64,000 bases of DNA from Nostoc sp. TCL240-02 (lineage in GTDB: Bacteria; Cyanobacteriota; Cyanobacteriia; Cyanobacteriales; Nostocaceae), in assembly GCF_013343235.1 (NCBI RefSeq), contig NZ_CP040094.1, positions 7,187,001-7,251,000 of the forward strand, read 5' to 3'. This document shows, in pieces, positions 39,504 to 49,702 of this stretch (position 1 is the stretch's first letter; the number at the start of each line of letters is the position of its first letter). Below the pieces are notes generated by a model. It saw only the letters and a list, made by a program, of their open reading frames with translations, did no database searches and was not told the origin of the DNA. The position numbers were made by a program, and so were the translations under genes.

Positions 39504-40766
39504 TTAAGCAAGGAAACCTGCAAAAAAGTCGAGGGTTTCTTTCAGTGCTTTGATGAAAATATCAATTTCTTCGCGGGTGTTGTAGAAAGATAGACTTGCT
39601 CGTGCGGTTGCAGCAAGACCTAAGTAACGGTGTAATGGTTGAGTACAGTGATGTCCAGAACGGATAGCAACGCCTTCTTGATCTAATAATGTAGATAAGT
39701 CGTTAGCGTGGACTTCTCCGGCGGTGAATGACGCAAGTGCAGCTCTACCTTCCTTTTTAGTATTTGGTTTGGGGCCGTAAATTCTAATTTGGGGAATTTG
39801 CTCTAATTGTTGGAACAAATAAGCTGTTAATTCTGCTTCGTAGGCGTGAATTTTATCCATACCGATACTGCTAAGATAATCTATTGCAGCACCAAGTGCG
39901 ATCGCTTCTCCAATTGCAGGTGTACCAGCTTCAAATTTATGCGGTAATTCTGCATAAGTGGAATGGTCTAAATACACCTCTGCAATCATCTCACCACCAC
40001 CAAAAAATGGTGGCATTGATTCTAATAATTCCAACTTGCCATACAGAAATCCTATCCCAGTTGGAGCGCACATTTTATGACCAGATGCTACCAACCAATC
40101 ACAATCTATCTTCTGCACATCTACAGGGTAGTGGGGAACACTTTGACAAGCATCAACTAAGAATTTAGCACCATATTTGTGTGCGATCGCACCAATCTCT
40201 TCCACTGGATTAATGCAACCCAAAGTATTAGAAATATGCACCACTGACACTAACTTTGTCTTTTCGGAAATCAGCTTTTTAAACTGTTCTAAATCAAAAG
40301 TTTCTTCTGGTGTTAATTCTACAAATTTTAATACTGCACCCGTTTTTCGCGCCACCAATTGCCAAGGCACAATATTACTGTGGTGTTCCATCACCGACAG
40401 AATAATTTCATCTCCAGGCTGCAAATTATTCATTCCCCAACTGTAAGCTACTAGGTTAATCGCTTCGCTGGCGTTGCGGGTGTAGACGATTTCTTGACGG
40501 GATGCAGCATTGATGAATTTGGCAACTTTATCTCTAGCACCTTCATAAGCATCGGTAGCTTTGGCGCTCAGGGAATGGGCACCTCGATGCACGTTAGCAT
40601 TATAGTGTTCGTAATAATCCCGTAGGGTATTTAATACGAATAAAGGCTTTTGCGATGTCGCCGCATTATCGAGATAAACCAGGGGTTTCCCGTTGACTTC
40701 CTGATGCAATATCGGGAAGTCAGCGCGAACTTTATCAGCAAGGGTTTTGGTAGAGGTGAAAGTCAT
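39504..40766 (-). CDS. sufS: Cysteine desulfurase SufS
   Basis: SufS takes sulphur from cysteine for Fe-S cluster assembly with PLP. The 420-residue protein has the PLP lysine in [18 protein letters not shown] and the catalytic cysteine in [16 protein letters not shown] near residue 370, the group II pattern. The N-terminus ([20 protein letters not shown]) is standard. It ends the sufBCDS operon, 14 bases after sufD. Confidence 0.96.
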   Translation of the reverse strand: MTFTSTKTLADKVRADFPILHQEVNGKPLVYLDNAATSQKPLFVLNTLRDYYEHYNANVHRGAHSLSAKATDAYEGARDKVAKFINAASRQEIVYTRNASEAINLVAYSWGMNNLQPGDEIILSVMEHHSNIVPWQLVARKTGAVLKFVELTPEETFDLEQFKKLISEKTKLVSVVHISNTLGCINPVEEIGAIAHKYGAKFLVDACQSVPHYPVDVQKIDCDWLVASGHKMCAPTGIGFLYGKLELLESMPPFFGGGEMIAEVYLDHSTYAELPHKFEAGTPAIGEAIALGAAIDYLSSIGMDKIHAYEAELTAYLFQQLEQIPQIRIYGPKPNTKKEGRAALASFTAGEVHANDLSTLLDQEGVAIRSGHHCTQPLHRYLGLAATARASLSFYNTREEIDIFIKALKETLDFFAGFLA

Positions 40767-40780
40767 TAGTAGATTAGTTA

Positions 40781-42145
40781 TTACTCATTAGTCAGGGACT
40801 TGAGATTATTGACTGTGTTTAAAAGGATTTCTCGCAGAGAGGGAACTGGTATTTCGTTGATAACTTCAGCAGCGAAGGCGTTGATTAACAACTTCCGAGC
40901 ATCGTTTTCATCAATTCCCCGGCTTTGCAGATAGAATATTTCATCATCTTCCAATTGGCTAACGGTAGCACCGTGAGCGCACTTTACATTATCCGCAGTG
41001 ATTTCCAATTGGGGTTTGGTATCAACTCTGGCTTTCGATGATAGTAGCAAATTGCGATTCAACTGGGCTGCATTTGTCAACTGCGCTGGTTTGGGTACAA
41101 AAACTTTACCATTGAACACCGCATGAGCGCGATCGCCTACAATACATTTATGCAATTGATCGCTTGTACCGTGAGGATAGTTAAGTGCGATCACACTGTG
41201 AGTATCAGCTAACTGCTTACCAGAAATTATCGTCAAACCATTGAGAGTAGTTTGTGTCTGCTCACCAGTTTGCAAAATTTCCAAATTGTGCCGCGACAAC
41301 TTTGCACCCAAAGTTATGGCATGACAAGTATATCGACTATCACGGGACTGTGCGATCGCAGTTTTCCCAATATGAAAAGCCTCTGCACCTTCTTGCTCAA
41401 TCCTAGTGTGACTCACCTCGGCATTGTCACCAACCCAAACTTCCGTAACCGCGTTAGTTAAGTAAACTTCTTCCTTCGCGTCTTCGCGGTTCGTATACTC
41501 CTCAACCAACGTCACCTGGGAACCACTTTCCGCCACTACCAAACAACGAGGCTGCGAAATCGTCGCCGTCTCACCCACAACCGAAATAAACACCAAATGA
41601 ATTGGCGTTTCAACTACCACATTCTTCTTCACCCACACCACAGCTGCATCAGTTATCCCAGACGTATTGAGAGCAGTAAAAACCTCCTGCGCTCCCTCAG
41701 CTTGAGCTAAATACTGCTGCACAGCTTGCTGCTCAACCACAGACAAACCAGCCAAATTACTCACCACAATTCCAGATGGCAAATCTAAAACTGCTGATAA
41801 CTCCGGTGCAAAAACGCCATTCACAAATACCAAACGACTAGTAGCCGCTTCTGGCAAAATATCAAATTGTAGAGACGCGAATTTTCGCATCTCTACATTA
41901 TTAAATTGCACCTTTCGTAGAGACGACAAATCAGTAAATCGCCATTCTTCCTCGCGGGTGGTGGGAATAGTCGAGTGGCGTACCCAACTAGTAGCACCTT
42001 CACGTAATTCCTGTAACCATCCCTCTGTTTTAGGTGCAGTTACCTGATTTAACAATTCAGTTAGATAGGTATCTTTATCTAAGATTGATGTCAAACTGAC
42101 TGTATTTGAATTAGGTATTGCACTAGGAGATACTTGAATACTCAT
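40781..42145 (-). CDS. sufD: Fe-S cluster assembly protein SufD
   Basis: SufD forms the SufBC2D scaffold. The 454-residue protein shows the family core: [20 protein letters not shown] near the N-terminus, [20 protein letters not shown], and the C-terminal [20 protein letters not shown]. The start overlaps the sufC stop by one base (TAATG). Unusual: residues about 83-93 ([10 protein letters not shown]) are read from a palindromic repeat (41868-41897) and the segment [12 protein letters not shown] is read from another repeat-like stretch, so the gene carries inserted repeats without loss of frame. Confidence 0.95.
   Translation of the reverse strand: MSIQVSPSAIPNSNTVSLTSILDKDTYLTELLNQVTAPKTEGWLQELREGATSWVRHSTIPTTREEEWRFTDLSSLRKVQFNNVEMRKFASLQFDILPEAATSRLVFVNGVFAPELSAVLDLPSGIVVSNLAGLSVVEQQAVQQYLAQAEGAQEVFTALNTSGITDAAVVWVKKNVVVETPIHLVFISVVGETATISQPRCLVVAESGSQVTLVEEYTNREDAKEEVYLTNAVTEVWVGDNAEVSHTRIEQEGAEAFHIGKTAIAQSRDSRYTCHAITLGAKLSRHNLEILQTGEQTQTTLNGLTIISGKQLADTHSVIALNYPHGTSDQLHKCIVGDRAHAVFNGKVFVPKPAQLTNAAQLNRNLLLSSKARVDTKPQLEITADNVKCAHGATVSQLEDDEIFYLQSRGIDENDARKLLINAFAAEVINEIPVPSLREILLNTVNNLKSLTNE
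41868..41897. repeat. Dispersed palindrome embedded in sufD
   Basis: TGTAGAGACGCGAA and TTCGCATCTCTACA pair over 14 bases with one G-T pair and a two-base loop. It belongs to the same family as the palindromes at 12461-12490 and 49314-49338, but here it lies within a coding frame. Confidence 0.75.
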
Positions 42146-42936
42146 TACACACCCACCTCAGCCGCTGCAAATTCTTCTAGCACCCAGTCATAACCGCGAG
42201 ACTCTAATTCCAGCGCCAGTTCCTTACCACCACTCGTAATAATCCGCCCCTGTGCCATCACATGGACAAAATCAGGCACAATATAATCGAGTAATCGCTG
42301 ATAGTGAGTAATCAAAATTGTCGAATTGTCTGGACTTGCCAGTTGATTTACCCCATTCGCCACAATTCTGAGTGCGTCAATATCCAAACCCGAATCAGTT
42401 TCATCCAAAATTCCTAACTTTGGTTCCAGCAACGCCATTTGCAGAATTTCATTCCGCTTCTTCTCACCACCAGAAAATCCTTCATTCAAACTCCGACTGA
42501 GAAAACTGGGATTCATCTTCACCACATCCAGCTTTTCCTCAATTAAATCGTCAAAATCAAAAGCGTCTATTTCCTCTAAACCTTGCGCCTTGCGACGAGA
42601 ATTGTACGCCACCCGCAAGAAATCCAAATTGCTCACACCCGGAATTTCTAACGGATACTGAAACGCCAAAAACACACCACTTCTAGCGCGTTCCTCCGGT
42701 TCCAATTCCAGCAAATTTTGCCCCTGGAAAATCACTTCACCGCCAGTCACCTCATACGCCGGATGCCCAGCCAACACCTTAGAAAAGGTACTCTTACCAG
42801 AACCATTCGGCCCCATGATCGCATGAATTTCACCCGATCGCACATCCAGATTCACACCTTTCAAAATCGGTGTTCCATCAACATTAGCCGTCAGATTCCG
42901 TACCGACAGCACAACTTCACTATTTTCAATCATCAT
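42145..42936 (-). CDS. sufC: Fe-S assembly ATPase SufC
   Basis: SufC is the ABC-type ATPase of the SufBCD scaffold. It shows Walker A ([19 protein letters not shown]), the Q-loop region ([12 protein letters not shown]), signature ([17 protein letters not shown]), and Walker B ([17 protein letters not shown]). I start at 42936 ([14 protein letters not shown]); the frame is open 23 codons further upstream, but those residues ([14 protein letters not shown]) come from a repeat-like CGCCCTTTGCG stretch. 263 residues is standard. Confidence 0.96.
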   Translation of the reverse strand: MMIENSEVVLSVRNLTANVDGTPILKGVNLDVRSGEIHAIMGPNGSGKSTFSKVLAGHPAYEVTGGEVIFQGQNLLELEPEERARSGVFLAFQYPLEIPGVSNLDFLRVAYNSRRKAQGLEEIDAFDFDDLIEEKLDVVKMNPSFLSRSLNEGFSGGEKKRNEILQMALLEPKLGILDETDSGLDIDALRIVANGVNQLASPDNSTILITHYQRLLDYIVPDFVHVMAQGRIITSGGKELALELESRGYDWVLEEFAAAEVGV

Positions 42937-43042
42937 CTTCTCTCCCTTCTCTCTTCGCGCCCTTTGCGCCCTTTGCGGTTCGTTACTCTTCCAAAAGATA
43001 AACACAGAACGCCGATGTCCCTGTGTTTATCCTTGCTTCCAT

Positions 43043-44482
43043 TTATCCAACACTGCCTTCCAACTTCAAACTCAACAACTTATCAGCTTCCACAGCAAAC
43101 TCCATCGGTAGCTGATTGAAAACATCCTTACAGAAGCCGCTAATCATCATTGAAATCGCATCTTCTGAAGAAATACCCCGTTGAGCAAAGTAAAATAACT
43201 GATCTTCCCCAATCTTAGAAGTAGAAGCTTCATGCTCCACTTTCGCAGTGTTATTTTGCACTTGGATATAAGGGAAAGTATTCGCATGGGCATTATCCCC
43301 AATCAGCATTGAATCACACTGAGAATAATTTCTCGCCCCCTTAGCTGTCGGATTAACTTTCACCAAACCCCGGTAACTATTACTAGAATTACCTGCGGAG
43401 ATTCCTTTAGAAATAATTGTACTGCGGGTATTCTTACCTACGTGAATCATCTTACTACCCGTATCAGCTTGCTGCTGATGATTTGTCAGCGCCACCGAGT
43501 AAAACTCACCCACAGAGTTATCACCCACCAGCACACAGCTAGGATATTTCCAAGTAATTGCTGAACCTGTTTCTACTTGAGTCCAGGAAATCTTGGAATT
43601 TACGCCCTGACACAAACCGCGTTTGGTGACAAAGTTGTAAATACCGCCCTTACCATTGGCATCGCCAGCGTACCAATTTTGGACGGTGGAGTATTTAATT
43701 TCGGCGTTGTCGAGGGCGACTAGTTCTACAACGGCGGCGTGCAACTGGTTGCTGTCATACATCGGTGCGGTGCAACCTTCGAGGTAAGAAACATAACTAC
43801 CTTCTTCGGCGACAATCAAAGTCCGCTCAAATTGTCCCGTATCACCAGAGTTGATGCGGAAGTAGGTAGACAGTTCCATTGGGCATTTTACGCCTTTAGG
43901 AATATAGACAAAAGAACCATCGCTAAATACAGCAGCGTTCAAGGCGGCAAAATAATTGTCAGCGATAGGAACAACGCTACCTAAATATTTTTTGATCAGT
44001 TCTGGATGTTCTTGCAACGCTTCCGAAAACGAACAGAAAATAACACCATCTTCCGCTAACTTTTCTTTAAATGTAGTGGCGACAGAAACGCTATCGAAAA
44101 TTGCATCAACGGCGACATTTGCCAGTCGCTTCTGTTCAGATAGGGAAATACCTAACTTTTCAAAGGTTTCTAAAAGGGTTGGATCGACTTCATCCAGGCT
44201 GTTGAGCTTTTCTTTCTTACGTTTTGGCGCTGAATAGTAAATGATATCCTGATAATTTATTGGCGGATACTTGACATTCGGCCAAGTTGGTTCCGTCATT
44301 TTTTGCCACTGGCGATAAGCTCTGAGGCGAAAGTCCAGCATGAACTGCGGCTCGTTCTTCTTAGAGGAGATCAAGCGGATAACGTCCTCGTCTAGTCCAC
44401 GCGGAATAGTGTCGGCTTCAATATCGGTGACAAAGCCGTACTTGTAGGGTTGGTTGACTAAGGTTTTGACAGTGGCACTCAT
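43043..44482 (-). CDS. sufB: Fe-S cluster assembly protein SufB
   Basis: SufB is the scaffold on which the cluster is built. The 479-residue protein starts [20 protein letters not shown] and shows SufB blocks: [60 protein letters not shown] and [20 protein letters not shown]. The order BCDS is the cyanobacterial order. The operon is divergent from sufR across 243 bases with two SufR-type operators. Confidence 0.97.
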   Translation of the reverse strand: MSATVKTLVNQPYKYGFVTDIEADTIPRGLDEDVIRLISSKKNEPQFMLDFRLRAYRQWQKMTEPTWPNVKYPPINYQDIIYYSAPKRKKEKLNSLDEVDPTLLETFEKLGISLSEQKRLANVAVDAIFDSVSVATTFKEKLAEDGVIFCSFSEALQEHPELIKKYLGSVVPIADNYFAALNAAVFSDGSFVYIPKGVKCPMELSTYFRINSGDTGQFERTLIVAEEGSYVSYLEGCTAPMYDSNQLHAAVVELVALDNAEIKYSTVQNWYAGDANGKGGIYNFVTKRGLCQGVNSKISWTQVETGSAITWKYPSCVLVGDNSVGEFYSVALTNHQQQADTGSKMIHVGKNTRSTIISKGISAGNSSNSYRGLVKVNPTAKGARNYSQCDSMLIGDNAHANTFPYIQVQNNTAKVEHEASTSKIGEDQLFYFAQRGISSEDAISMMISGFCKDVFNQLPMEFAVEADKLLSLKLEGSVG

Positions 44483-44610
44483 CAGTAATAATCTCTCGTG
44501 TTCGGAACTTGAATCTCTCTGTAAGGATGGAGACGGGGTTTCTTTAGCCGATTCCCATCTCGGATTACGGAATGGTTAGACGGCTGCTAGAATAGGGGTG
44601 GAGAGTAAAA

Positions 44611-44624
44611 CAACAGCTTTGTTG
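44611..44624. promoter_or_regulatory. SufR operator site 1
   Basis: CAAC-AGCTTT-GTTG matches the CAAC-N6-GTTG operator known for SufR, in the sufR-sufB divergent gap, 129 bases upstream of the sufB start. Confidence 0.85.
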
Positions 44625-44655
44625 TTTAATGTATCTTCATTTTACGCTAAATTAA

Positions 44656-44669
44656 CAACAACAATGTTG
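44656..44669. promoter_or_regulatory. SufR operator site 2
   Basis: CAAC-AACAAT-GTTG matches the same operator. It lies 45 bases from site 1, 57 bases before the sufR start, consistent with control of both directions and autoregulation. Confidence 0.85.
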
Positions 44670-44725
44670 TCAAAGTCAAATTTTCAAAAAAATTTTTGTG
44701 ATGTTCGCTGAACGTCTCGCACCAA

Positions 44726-45415
44726 ATGAAGATGGCGACTACCCACCAGTCCTCAACCAAGCAAGATATCCTTGAGTATCTGCACAAACACGAAAAAGCA
44801 ACGGCTTTAGAGCTAGCTGAAGTTTTAGACGTTACCCCCCAAGCAATTCGTCGCCATCTCAAAGATTTGGAGACGGAGGAGCTAGTTTTGTATTCTACAT
44901 CAGTGCAGGCGGCGGGGATGGGGCGGCCGCAGCATCTTTATGAATTGAGTCGTCAAGGACGCGATCGCTTGCATCGAACAATGAGCGATCGCTTTGGTGA
45001 TGGCCACGGCAATTTTGCGGTTTCGCTGCTAGACACCTTAGCGGAAACGGTAGGAGACGACCAATTTAAATCGATTTTAGAGAAACAGTGGCAGCGTAAA
45101 GCCAAAGAATATCGCGATCGCGTCGGTAATGGTTCACTGCGAGAACGTGTAGCCAACTTAGTAGAGTTAAGAAAAGCGGAAGGCTTCATGGCGGAGTATC
45201 ACGCTGTTGATGTAAATGACTCCTTTGAGAGCGATCGCTTCATCTTAATGGAGCATAACTGTGCCATTTCCAACGTTGCCGAGTCTTTTCCTAGTATCTG
45301 CGGTCACGAACTAGAAATGTTTGCAGCCGTATTACCAGATTGTACCGTAGAGCGCACCCACTGGATTATTGATGGCGAACATCGTTGTGGCTATTTAGTA
45401 CAAGTTCGCCATTAG
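44726..45415 (+). CDS. sufR: Iron-sulphur cluster biogenesis repressor SufR
   Basis: SufR represses the suf operon when its own Fe-S cluster is present. The 229-residue protein has an N-terminal winged helix (DILEYLHKHEKATALELAEV; VTPQAIRRHLKDLETEEL) and a C-terminal part with four cysteines (179, 192, 206, 221: HNCAIS, SICGHE, PDCTVE, HRCGYL). Published cyanobacterial SufR proteins bind their 4Fe-4S cluster through the first three of such Cys. Start 44726 or the Met two codons on. Confidence 0.95.
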   Translation: MKMATTHQSSTKQDILEYLHKHEKATALELAEVLDVTPQAIRRHLKDLETEELVLYSTSVQAAGMGRPQHLYELSRQGRDRLHRTMSDRFGDGHGNFAVSLLDTLAETVGDDQFKSILEKQWQRKAKEYRDRVGNGSLRERVANLVELRKAEGFMAEYHAVDVNDSFESDRFILMEHNCAISNVAESFPSICGHELEMFAAVLPDCTVERTHWIIDGEHRCGYLVQVRH

Positions 45416-45473
45416 TCATTTATGAAAACTACTACCCCCTCTTTAATAATCAACTAAATTTGAGATAGCGTTT

Positions 45474-45734
45474 ATGGATGTACCACCACAGCAACCATCA
45501 GCACAATTTTTAACCCTGGAAGAGTCAGCAAAAGTAGATGCGGCGTTGTTGTCTTCCCCAGAAAAGTTTTTAACAAGATTGACAATTTCATCACTTAAGC
45601 TGTTGAAACATATCGCCCAAGAATATGGTGTTGTTATTGAAGATTTGACAGCACAGCAAATAATAGCCTGGTTTGAAAAAGATGGTAAAATCCGCCGTGA
45701 AGAGGGTATTGAAGGTTCATATCTTAAATGGTGA
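45474..45734 (+). CDS. Conserved small protein of unknown function
   Basis: The 86-residue soluble protein has no signal peptide, a Gln/Pro-rich N-terminus, and helical text such as FLTRLTISSLKLLKHIAQEY and DGKIRREEGIEGSYLKW. It follows sufR by 58 bases on the same strand and may be cotranscribed. I do not recognise the family. Coding-like composition and clear start support it as a real gene. Confidence 0.6.
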   Translation: MDVPPQQPSAQFLTLEESAKVDAALLSSPEKFLTRLTISSLKLLKHIAQEYGVVIEDLTAQQIIAWFEKDGKIRREEGIEGSYLKW

Positions 45735-45973
45735 TCTGTAGTAGAATTTGCATTTCATTGGCTTTGAAAAAATATTCATACACAATATCCCGCTTCTAAA
45801 AAACATAGCAAAAACTATTTTTGCAAGTTTGGTTACGGTGGTTCGTATCTTCTCAGTAGTATACATAGCTACTGTTTTAAGTTTAAGTCAAATTTTAGAA
45901 GCAATTGATAGTCGTATTTTGGCAACAGCAGAATCAATTAGATGCTACAAATGCCAGTCTTCAATAATAAACA

Positions 45974-45998
45974 AAAAGCACCTTAAAAAAGTGCTTTT
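45974..45998. terminator. Bidirectional hairpin terminator
   Basis: AAAAGCAC and GTGCTTTT form an 8-bp stem between the end of the membrane protein gene (minus) and the unsupported plus-strand region. T-rich sequence follows on the minus strand. Confidence 0.65.
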
Positions 45999-46032
45999 AA
46001 AGTTGATAATATTTTGTTTTTCGAACAACTAT

Positions 46033-46665
46033 TTAAGGATTGTAACTGTTAGCCCTAGGATTACGAGCTCCAGTTACGGCTCCAATCATTGAGGCTATTA
46101 AACCCAACAAAGAACCAAACACAAACCACCATAGTCCCGAACGCAAATTAGCAGCCGCATCACGAGCTTGTTGGGCACTTATATTTGCTCGTGGTACATT
46201 AACACCACCTTGCTGTTGTACCTGGTTTATAACTTCCCCAGCGTTAGAAGCAGCAACACCAAAAGCCCCAGATACTCCACTTGCTAGCAACCATGAGCTA
46301 ACTGCCAAAGTCGTTGCCCAAAGAATTGCACCATTAAGTAGAGCGGTATTACGGTTCATTGGTCCACAAGCACGGGCTGTAACCCAACCACCAGTAAATA
46401 AGGATATTAGCAAAGCGATAGTTGACCAAAGTCCCGCATTACCCGCAGCGTTAGGAGCAATTGATCTGGGCGCACCTGAACCTTCAACTGCGCCTGCTGC
46501 AACCGCACCAATTATAGCGCTTAAAATTAGTTGAGTAGCTAAAGATACTAGTAACCCCGAAATAATCGGTCCCCAGCGAACAAGGTCGTGATACTCGGCT
46601 ACTCGTCCTGCTACCACAGGGTCAGTAGAAATAACTTCATTACCTGTCCGATTTACGTATGACAT
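46033..46665 (-). CDS. Membrane protein of unknown function, four to five helices
   Basis: The 210-residue protein has hydrophobic segments at about 28-58 (WGPIISGLLVSLATQLILSA), 75-95 (GLWSTIALLISLFTGGWVTA), 108-130 (NGAILWATTLAVSSWLLASG) and 178-200 (LWWFVFGSLLGLIASMIGAV). A polar stretch with VQQQGGVNVPRANISAQQAR lies between the last two. The pattern resembles small glycine-zipper-like membrane proteins common in cyanobacteria and other bacteria. No enzymatic motif. Confidence 0.65.
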   Translation of the reverse strand: MSYVNRTGNEVISTDPVVAGRVAEYHDLVRWGPIISGLLVSLATQLILSAIIGAVAAGAVEGSGAPRSIAPNAAGNAGLWSTIALLISLFTGGWVTARACGPMNRNTALLNGAILWATTLAVSSWLLASGVSGAFGVAASNAGEVINQVQQQGGVNVPRANISAQQARDAAANLRSGLWWFVFGSLLGLIASMIGAVTGARNPRANSYNP

Positions 46666-47015
46666 AGCTTATGTTCTCCAATACTGTTTCCGCAAACTTT
46701 ATCTCAGGTATATTCATGTTTATGCTTAAAATTAAATAGCTAAATCATATAAATTTCTATCTATCAATAGAAATACTTGTTTAATCTATCTTTAGTAATA
46801 AAATTCAAATTTATTTAACAATATTTAATCCAACAATTGAGTATTTATTTTCTAATAAATTTTTAGAGCTTTTTTAGGAAAATACTTAAATTAAAATACA
46901 CTTATCTACTGACATATTGAAACAATCTATCTGACTGGCTCTTTAACTTAGTAAAAAAGCTTTTAATACTTATTAAATTCCTAACAAAATAATTAATTTA
47001 GATAGCCAATAAAAA
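46666..47015. other. AT-rich gap
   Basis: No gene or repeat is supported. It presumably holds the promoter of the membrane protein gene at its left end. Confidence 0.5.
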
Positions 47016-47342
47016 CTAACGCATTTTTACAGCAGTGCCTGTGGCAGTAATCAACAAAAGAACTCCTGATTGGTCAAGATTAATTGTGCCAGTATCAATT
47101 TCAATCCCGATTACAGCATTTGCTCCTAAACGTTGTGCCCGTTGTTCTAATTCTTCTAATGCCTTGCGTTGACCCTGCTCAAATAGACGCTCATAGCTAG
47201 CAGTGCGTCCACCGATAATATCGCGAATACCAGCCAAAAAATCCCGTAAGAAATTGCTGCCGTAGACTACTTCGGCTGTTACAATACCTAAATATGACTC
47301 AATCACGGCTCCTTGAATTACATCGGTAGTAGTTATAATCAT
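47016..47342 (-). CDS. YbjQ-family (UPF0145) protein
   Basis: The 108-residue protein fits the YbjQ family of pentameric, possibly metal-binding proteins: an N-terminal MIITTTDVIQGAVIESYLGI, then NFLRDFLAGIRDIIGGRTAS, and AQRLGANAVIGIEIDTG, which is the family signature. A good Shine-Dalgarno (GGAGG) sits just upstream of the ATG. The function is not established. Confidence 0.9.
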   Translation of the reverse strand: MIITTTDVIQGAVIESYLGIVTAEVVYGSNFLRDFLAGIRDIIGGRTASYERLFEQGQRKALEELEQRAQRLGANAVIGIEIDTGTINLDQSGVLLLITATGTAVKMR

Positions 47343-48023
47343 AAATTAACCTCCTAGATAATATACATATTTATTATTCAGATGTTTATCCAAATGTGTG
47401 AAAATTATTGATTATTCGGATATGTCTCTAAATATGATATGTGAAAATTGTAACTTTGATTACAAAATATAGGTTCATAAACATCCTCTCGCACAACTTG
47501 AGATTACGCTTTCAGTTTTAGTATTGTCTCATCAGAAACTAGGATTTAGAGGAACATTTGACTGATTAAATTTATCTTACCGTGTAATGACCATAAAAGG
47601 ATGTTAATGCCGGGATGATGACTTCTAAAAAGGTAGTATAAAAGACTAAAAATTATATACAAAGTCAGCAAATTCTTAAATTAAATAATCAACATCAATG
47701 AATACCAAGCCCTGGAAGCTTGACCTATCAAAATATAGGATTAAGTTAAGTGCCTATTGATATTTTTCGGGAAATGCGTATAAATACTGATAAAAAAGGT
47801 GTCGCTTTGCTGTTGTACTGTTTTATATAGGATAACTTCATTTGATCCTTGATAGCTTATACTCATCCTTCAGTCAAAACTCTCTTATGGAGTGCTGAAT
47901 ATAAAGGAACAGTGAATGAACTATTAACATCTAAATTCATACGAATAAATACAGTTTTCAAAAATCCATATTTTTGTTTTAATGTACAAGAAAAAAGTCC
48001 TCTAAAATTTCAGGAAATTTACT
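47343..48023. other. Gap upstream of the TPR gene
   Basis: A 67-codon frame at 47849-48052 that overlaps the start of the TPR gene in another frame is not supported. Nothing else is seen. Confidence 0.45.
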
Positions 48024-48704
48024 GTGTACAAGCCGACATCATTCGTGTTTAGTGTGGTGTTACTAGGATGTTTTGCCTTCACCATACCTTCAGTAGCTCA
48101 AGCTCAGGTATTAGTGGCGCAAGCCAAAAACCCACAATTAAAGCAACTACTAGAAGAAGGACGGAGGTTAGTAGATAGTGGCGATTATGGTGGTGCGATC
48201 GCAGTTTATCAACAAGCAGCTAGTCTAGATCCCAAAAATGCTAAAATTCATTCAGGCATTGGCTACTTATACGCTCAACAGGGAAATTACCAGGCAGCAC
48301 TAACTTCTTACCGTCGTGCGATCGCCATCAACCCTAACAACAGTGATTTTTATTACGCTGTGGGTTACATCAAAGCCAATTTGGGAGACACTGCTGGAGC
48401 AAAAGAAGGCTACCGTCGGGCCATACAGCTAAACCGTAATAACGTTAACGCCTATTTAGGATTAGCTGTAACGCAATCTCGTATGGGAGACTATAATGCT
48501 GCTACTTGGGCATACCAACAAGCAATAGATTTGGATAAAAACAACGCCCAGACCTATGAGTTGATGGGTTCGATGTATAAACAGCGACGACAAACCAAAC
48601 AAGCCAACAGCTTGCTTCAAAAAGCCCGCGACTTGTACAAGCGGCGCAATGACTTACAAGGAGTGGACAGAGTAGAAGCTATGCTGCGGCAGTTAGGAGG
48701 ATGA
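48024..48704 (+). CDS. Secreted TPR protein
   Basis: The 226-residue protein begins with a signal peptide (FVFSVVLLGCFAFTIPSVAQA, cleavage near 28). Four to five tetratricopeptide repeats follow, such as DSGDYGGAIAVYQQAASLDP, QQGNYQAALTSYRRAIAINP, LGDTAGAKEGYRRAIQLN and MGDYNAATWAYQQAIDLDKN. TPRs bind partner proteins. It is likely periplasmic. The start is a GTG at 48024. The partner is unknown. Confidence 0.85.
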   Translation: MYKPTSFVFSVVLLGCFAFTIPSVAQAQVLVAQAKNPQLKQLLEEGRRLVDSGDYGGAIAVYQQAASLDPKNAKIHSGIGYLYAQQGNYQAALTSYRRAIAINPNNSDFYYAVGYIKANLGDTAGAKEGYRRAIQLNRNNVNAYLGLAVTQSRMGDYNAATWAYQQAIDLDKNNAQTYELMGSMYKQRRQTKQANSLLQKARDLYKRRNDLQGVDRVEAMLRQLGG

Positions 48705-48715
48705 GATTAATCTAA

Positions 48716-49250
48716 CTAGCGTCCCGTTAATTCCACAAAAATATCTTCTAGATTAGAGGGATGCACCAGCATTCCGGTTTTATCGGGCTATTCGTTTAAG
48801 TAAACATTTACTGCTTCCAAAAATGGGAAAACAAATATTCTCAACTACGGACGCTATCATTTCCCACTTCAGACACACCTAATTACTTCATTACAAACCT
48901 TTTCCGTTAATAGAACGGAGCTGTTGTAAAGTTCCCAAAGAAATCAGCCTATCGCCATCCATAATACCGATGTATCCTGGCTTGGTAAAGCAAAAAGCAT
49001 CGCACAAAAATTCAACCTCATCCATATAATGGGTCGTCAGTAGCATCGTCTCCTTGTTTATTTAAATCCCGAATAATTTCCCAGAGACTTCGCCTGCTTT
49101 GGGGGTCTAGTTCTACCGTTAGTTCATCCAAAAACAGAATTTGCGGTTGATGCAATAAGGCTCCCGCAATCTGCAACTGTCGTTTCATATCCCCAGACAG
49201 GATTTTTACCAAATCATTACATTTTTCTGCTAGCTCAACATCCTCCAGCC
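48716..49250 (-). pseudogene. ABC-transporter ATPase of the drug-exporter type, decayed
   Basis: Only the C-terminal half of an ABC ATPase survives. Recognisable pieces, in order on the minus strand, are LEDVELAEKCND, the signature LSGDMKRQLQIAGALLHQ, Walker B QILFLDELTVELDPQSRR (ABC-2/daunorubicin type), a frameshift, then LLTTHYMDEVEFLCD with the H-loop, then IMDGDRLISLGTLQQL, a disrupted stretch at about 48790-48895, and the tail NLEDIFVELTGR with the stop at 48716. The N-terminal Walker A half is missing, so it cannot function. No permease gene is adjacent. Confidence 0.8.
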
Positions 49251-49397
49251 ATCACCTCAGTACTAATACAGATTTTTTCTGAGGTTGCTCCCAATAAATG
49301 ACCAAAACACTTGTAGAGACGGCGATTTATCGTGTCTCAAAAACTCACGATTTTGTACAAATAGCGCTTTGAACCGTATTGATTTATTAACAACAAA

Positions 49398-49426
49398 ATT
49401 CCCGACTTCTGTAATAAGTCGGGAAT
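49398..49426 (-). terminator. Terminator of the lipoprotein operon
   Basis: ATTCCCGACTT and AAGTCGGGAAT form an 11-bp perfect stem with a seven-base loop, followed by TTTTGTTG on the minus strand, 22 bases after the stop of the last gene. Confidence 0.8.
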
Positions 49427-49448
49427 CTGAGGCTTGAATTTTCACAAA

Positions 49449-49700
49449 TCAAATAGGATTTATATAGCGATTTTGATAGTAAGCCAAAATTTGCTTAATT
49501 TGTTGCCGACTTTGTAAACCATAATTCGCTGTCCACGAAATGGACAAACCACCAATTTGACTTTGATTGTAATCAAACTGTTGGGATGATTGGGGAATTA
49601 AATCCACTTCTACCCCTTCAACTTGACGTAAATGAGCTGCTATCTCTCTATAGACAGCTAAAGGACAACCAGCGAATTCAATTTTTTCCTTAGTCTCCAT
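49449..49700 (-). CDS. Conserved small cyanobacterial protein of unknown function
   Basis: The 83-residue protein (METKEKIEFAGCPLAVYREI; VEVDLIPQSSQQFDYNQSQI; SRQQIKQILAYYQNRY) has no signal peptide or membrane part and starts two bases after the stop of the lipoprotein gene, so the two are cotranscribed. The spaced hydrophobic pattern suggests a small alpha/beta fold. I do not recognise the family. Confidence 0.65.
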   Translation of the reverse strand: METKEKIEFAGCPLAVYREIAAHLRQVEGVEVDLIPQSSQQFDYNQSQIGGLSISWTANYGLQSRQQIKQILAYYQNRYINPI

Positions 49701-49702
49701 CT

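Noticed and set aside
45748..46092. Plus-strand frame of 114 codons after the small gene
   Set aside because: It overlaps a terminator hairpin and the end of the opposite membrane protein gene, and its AT-rich product has no domain.
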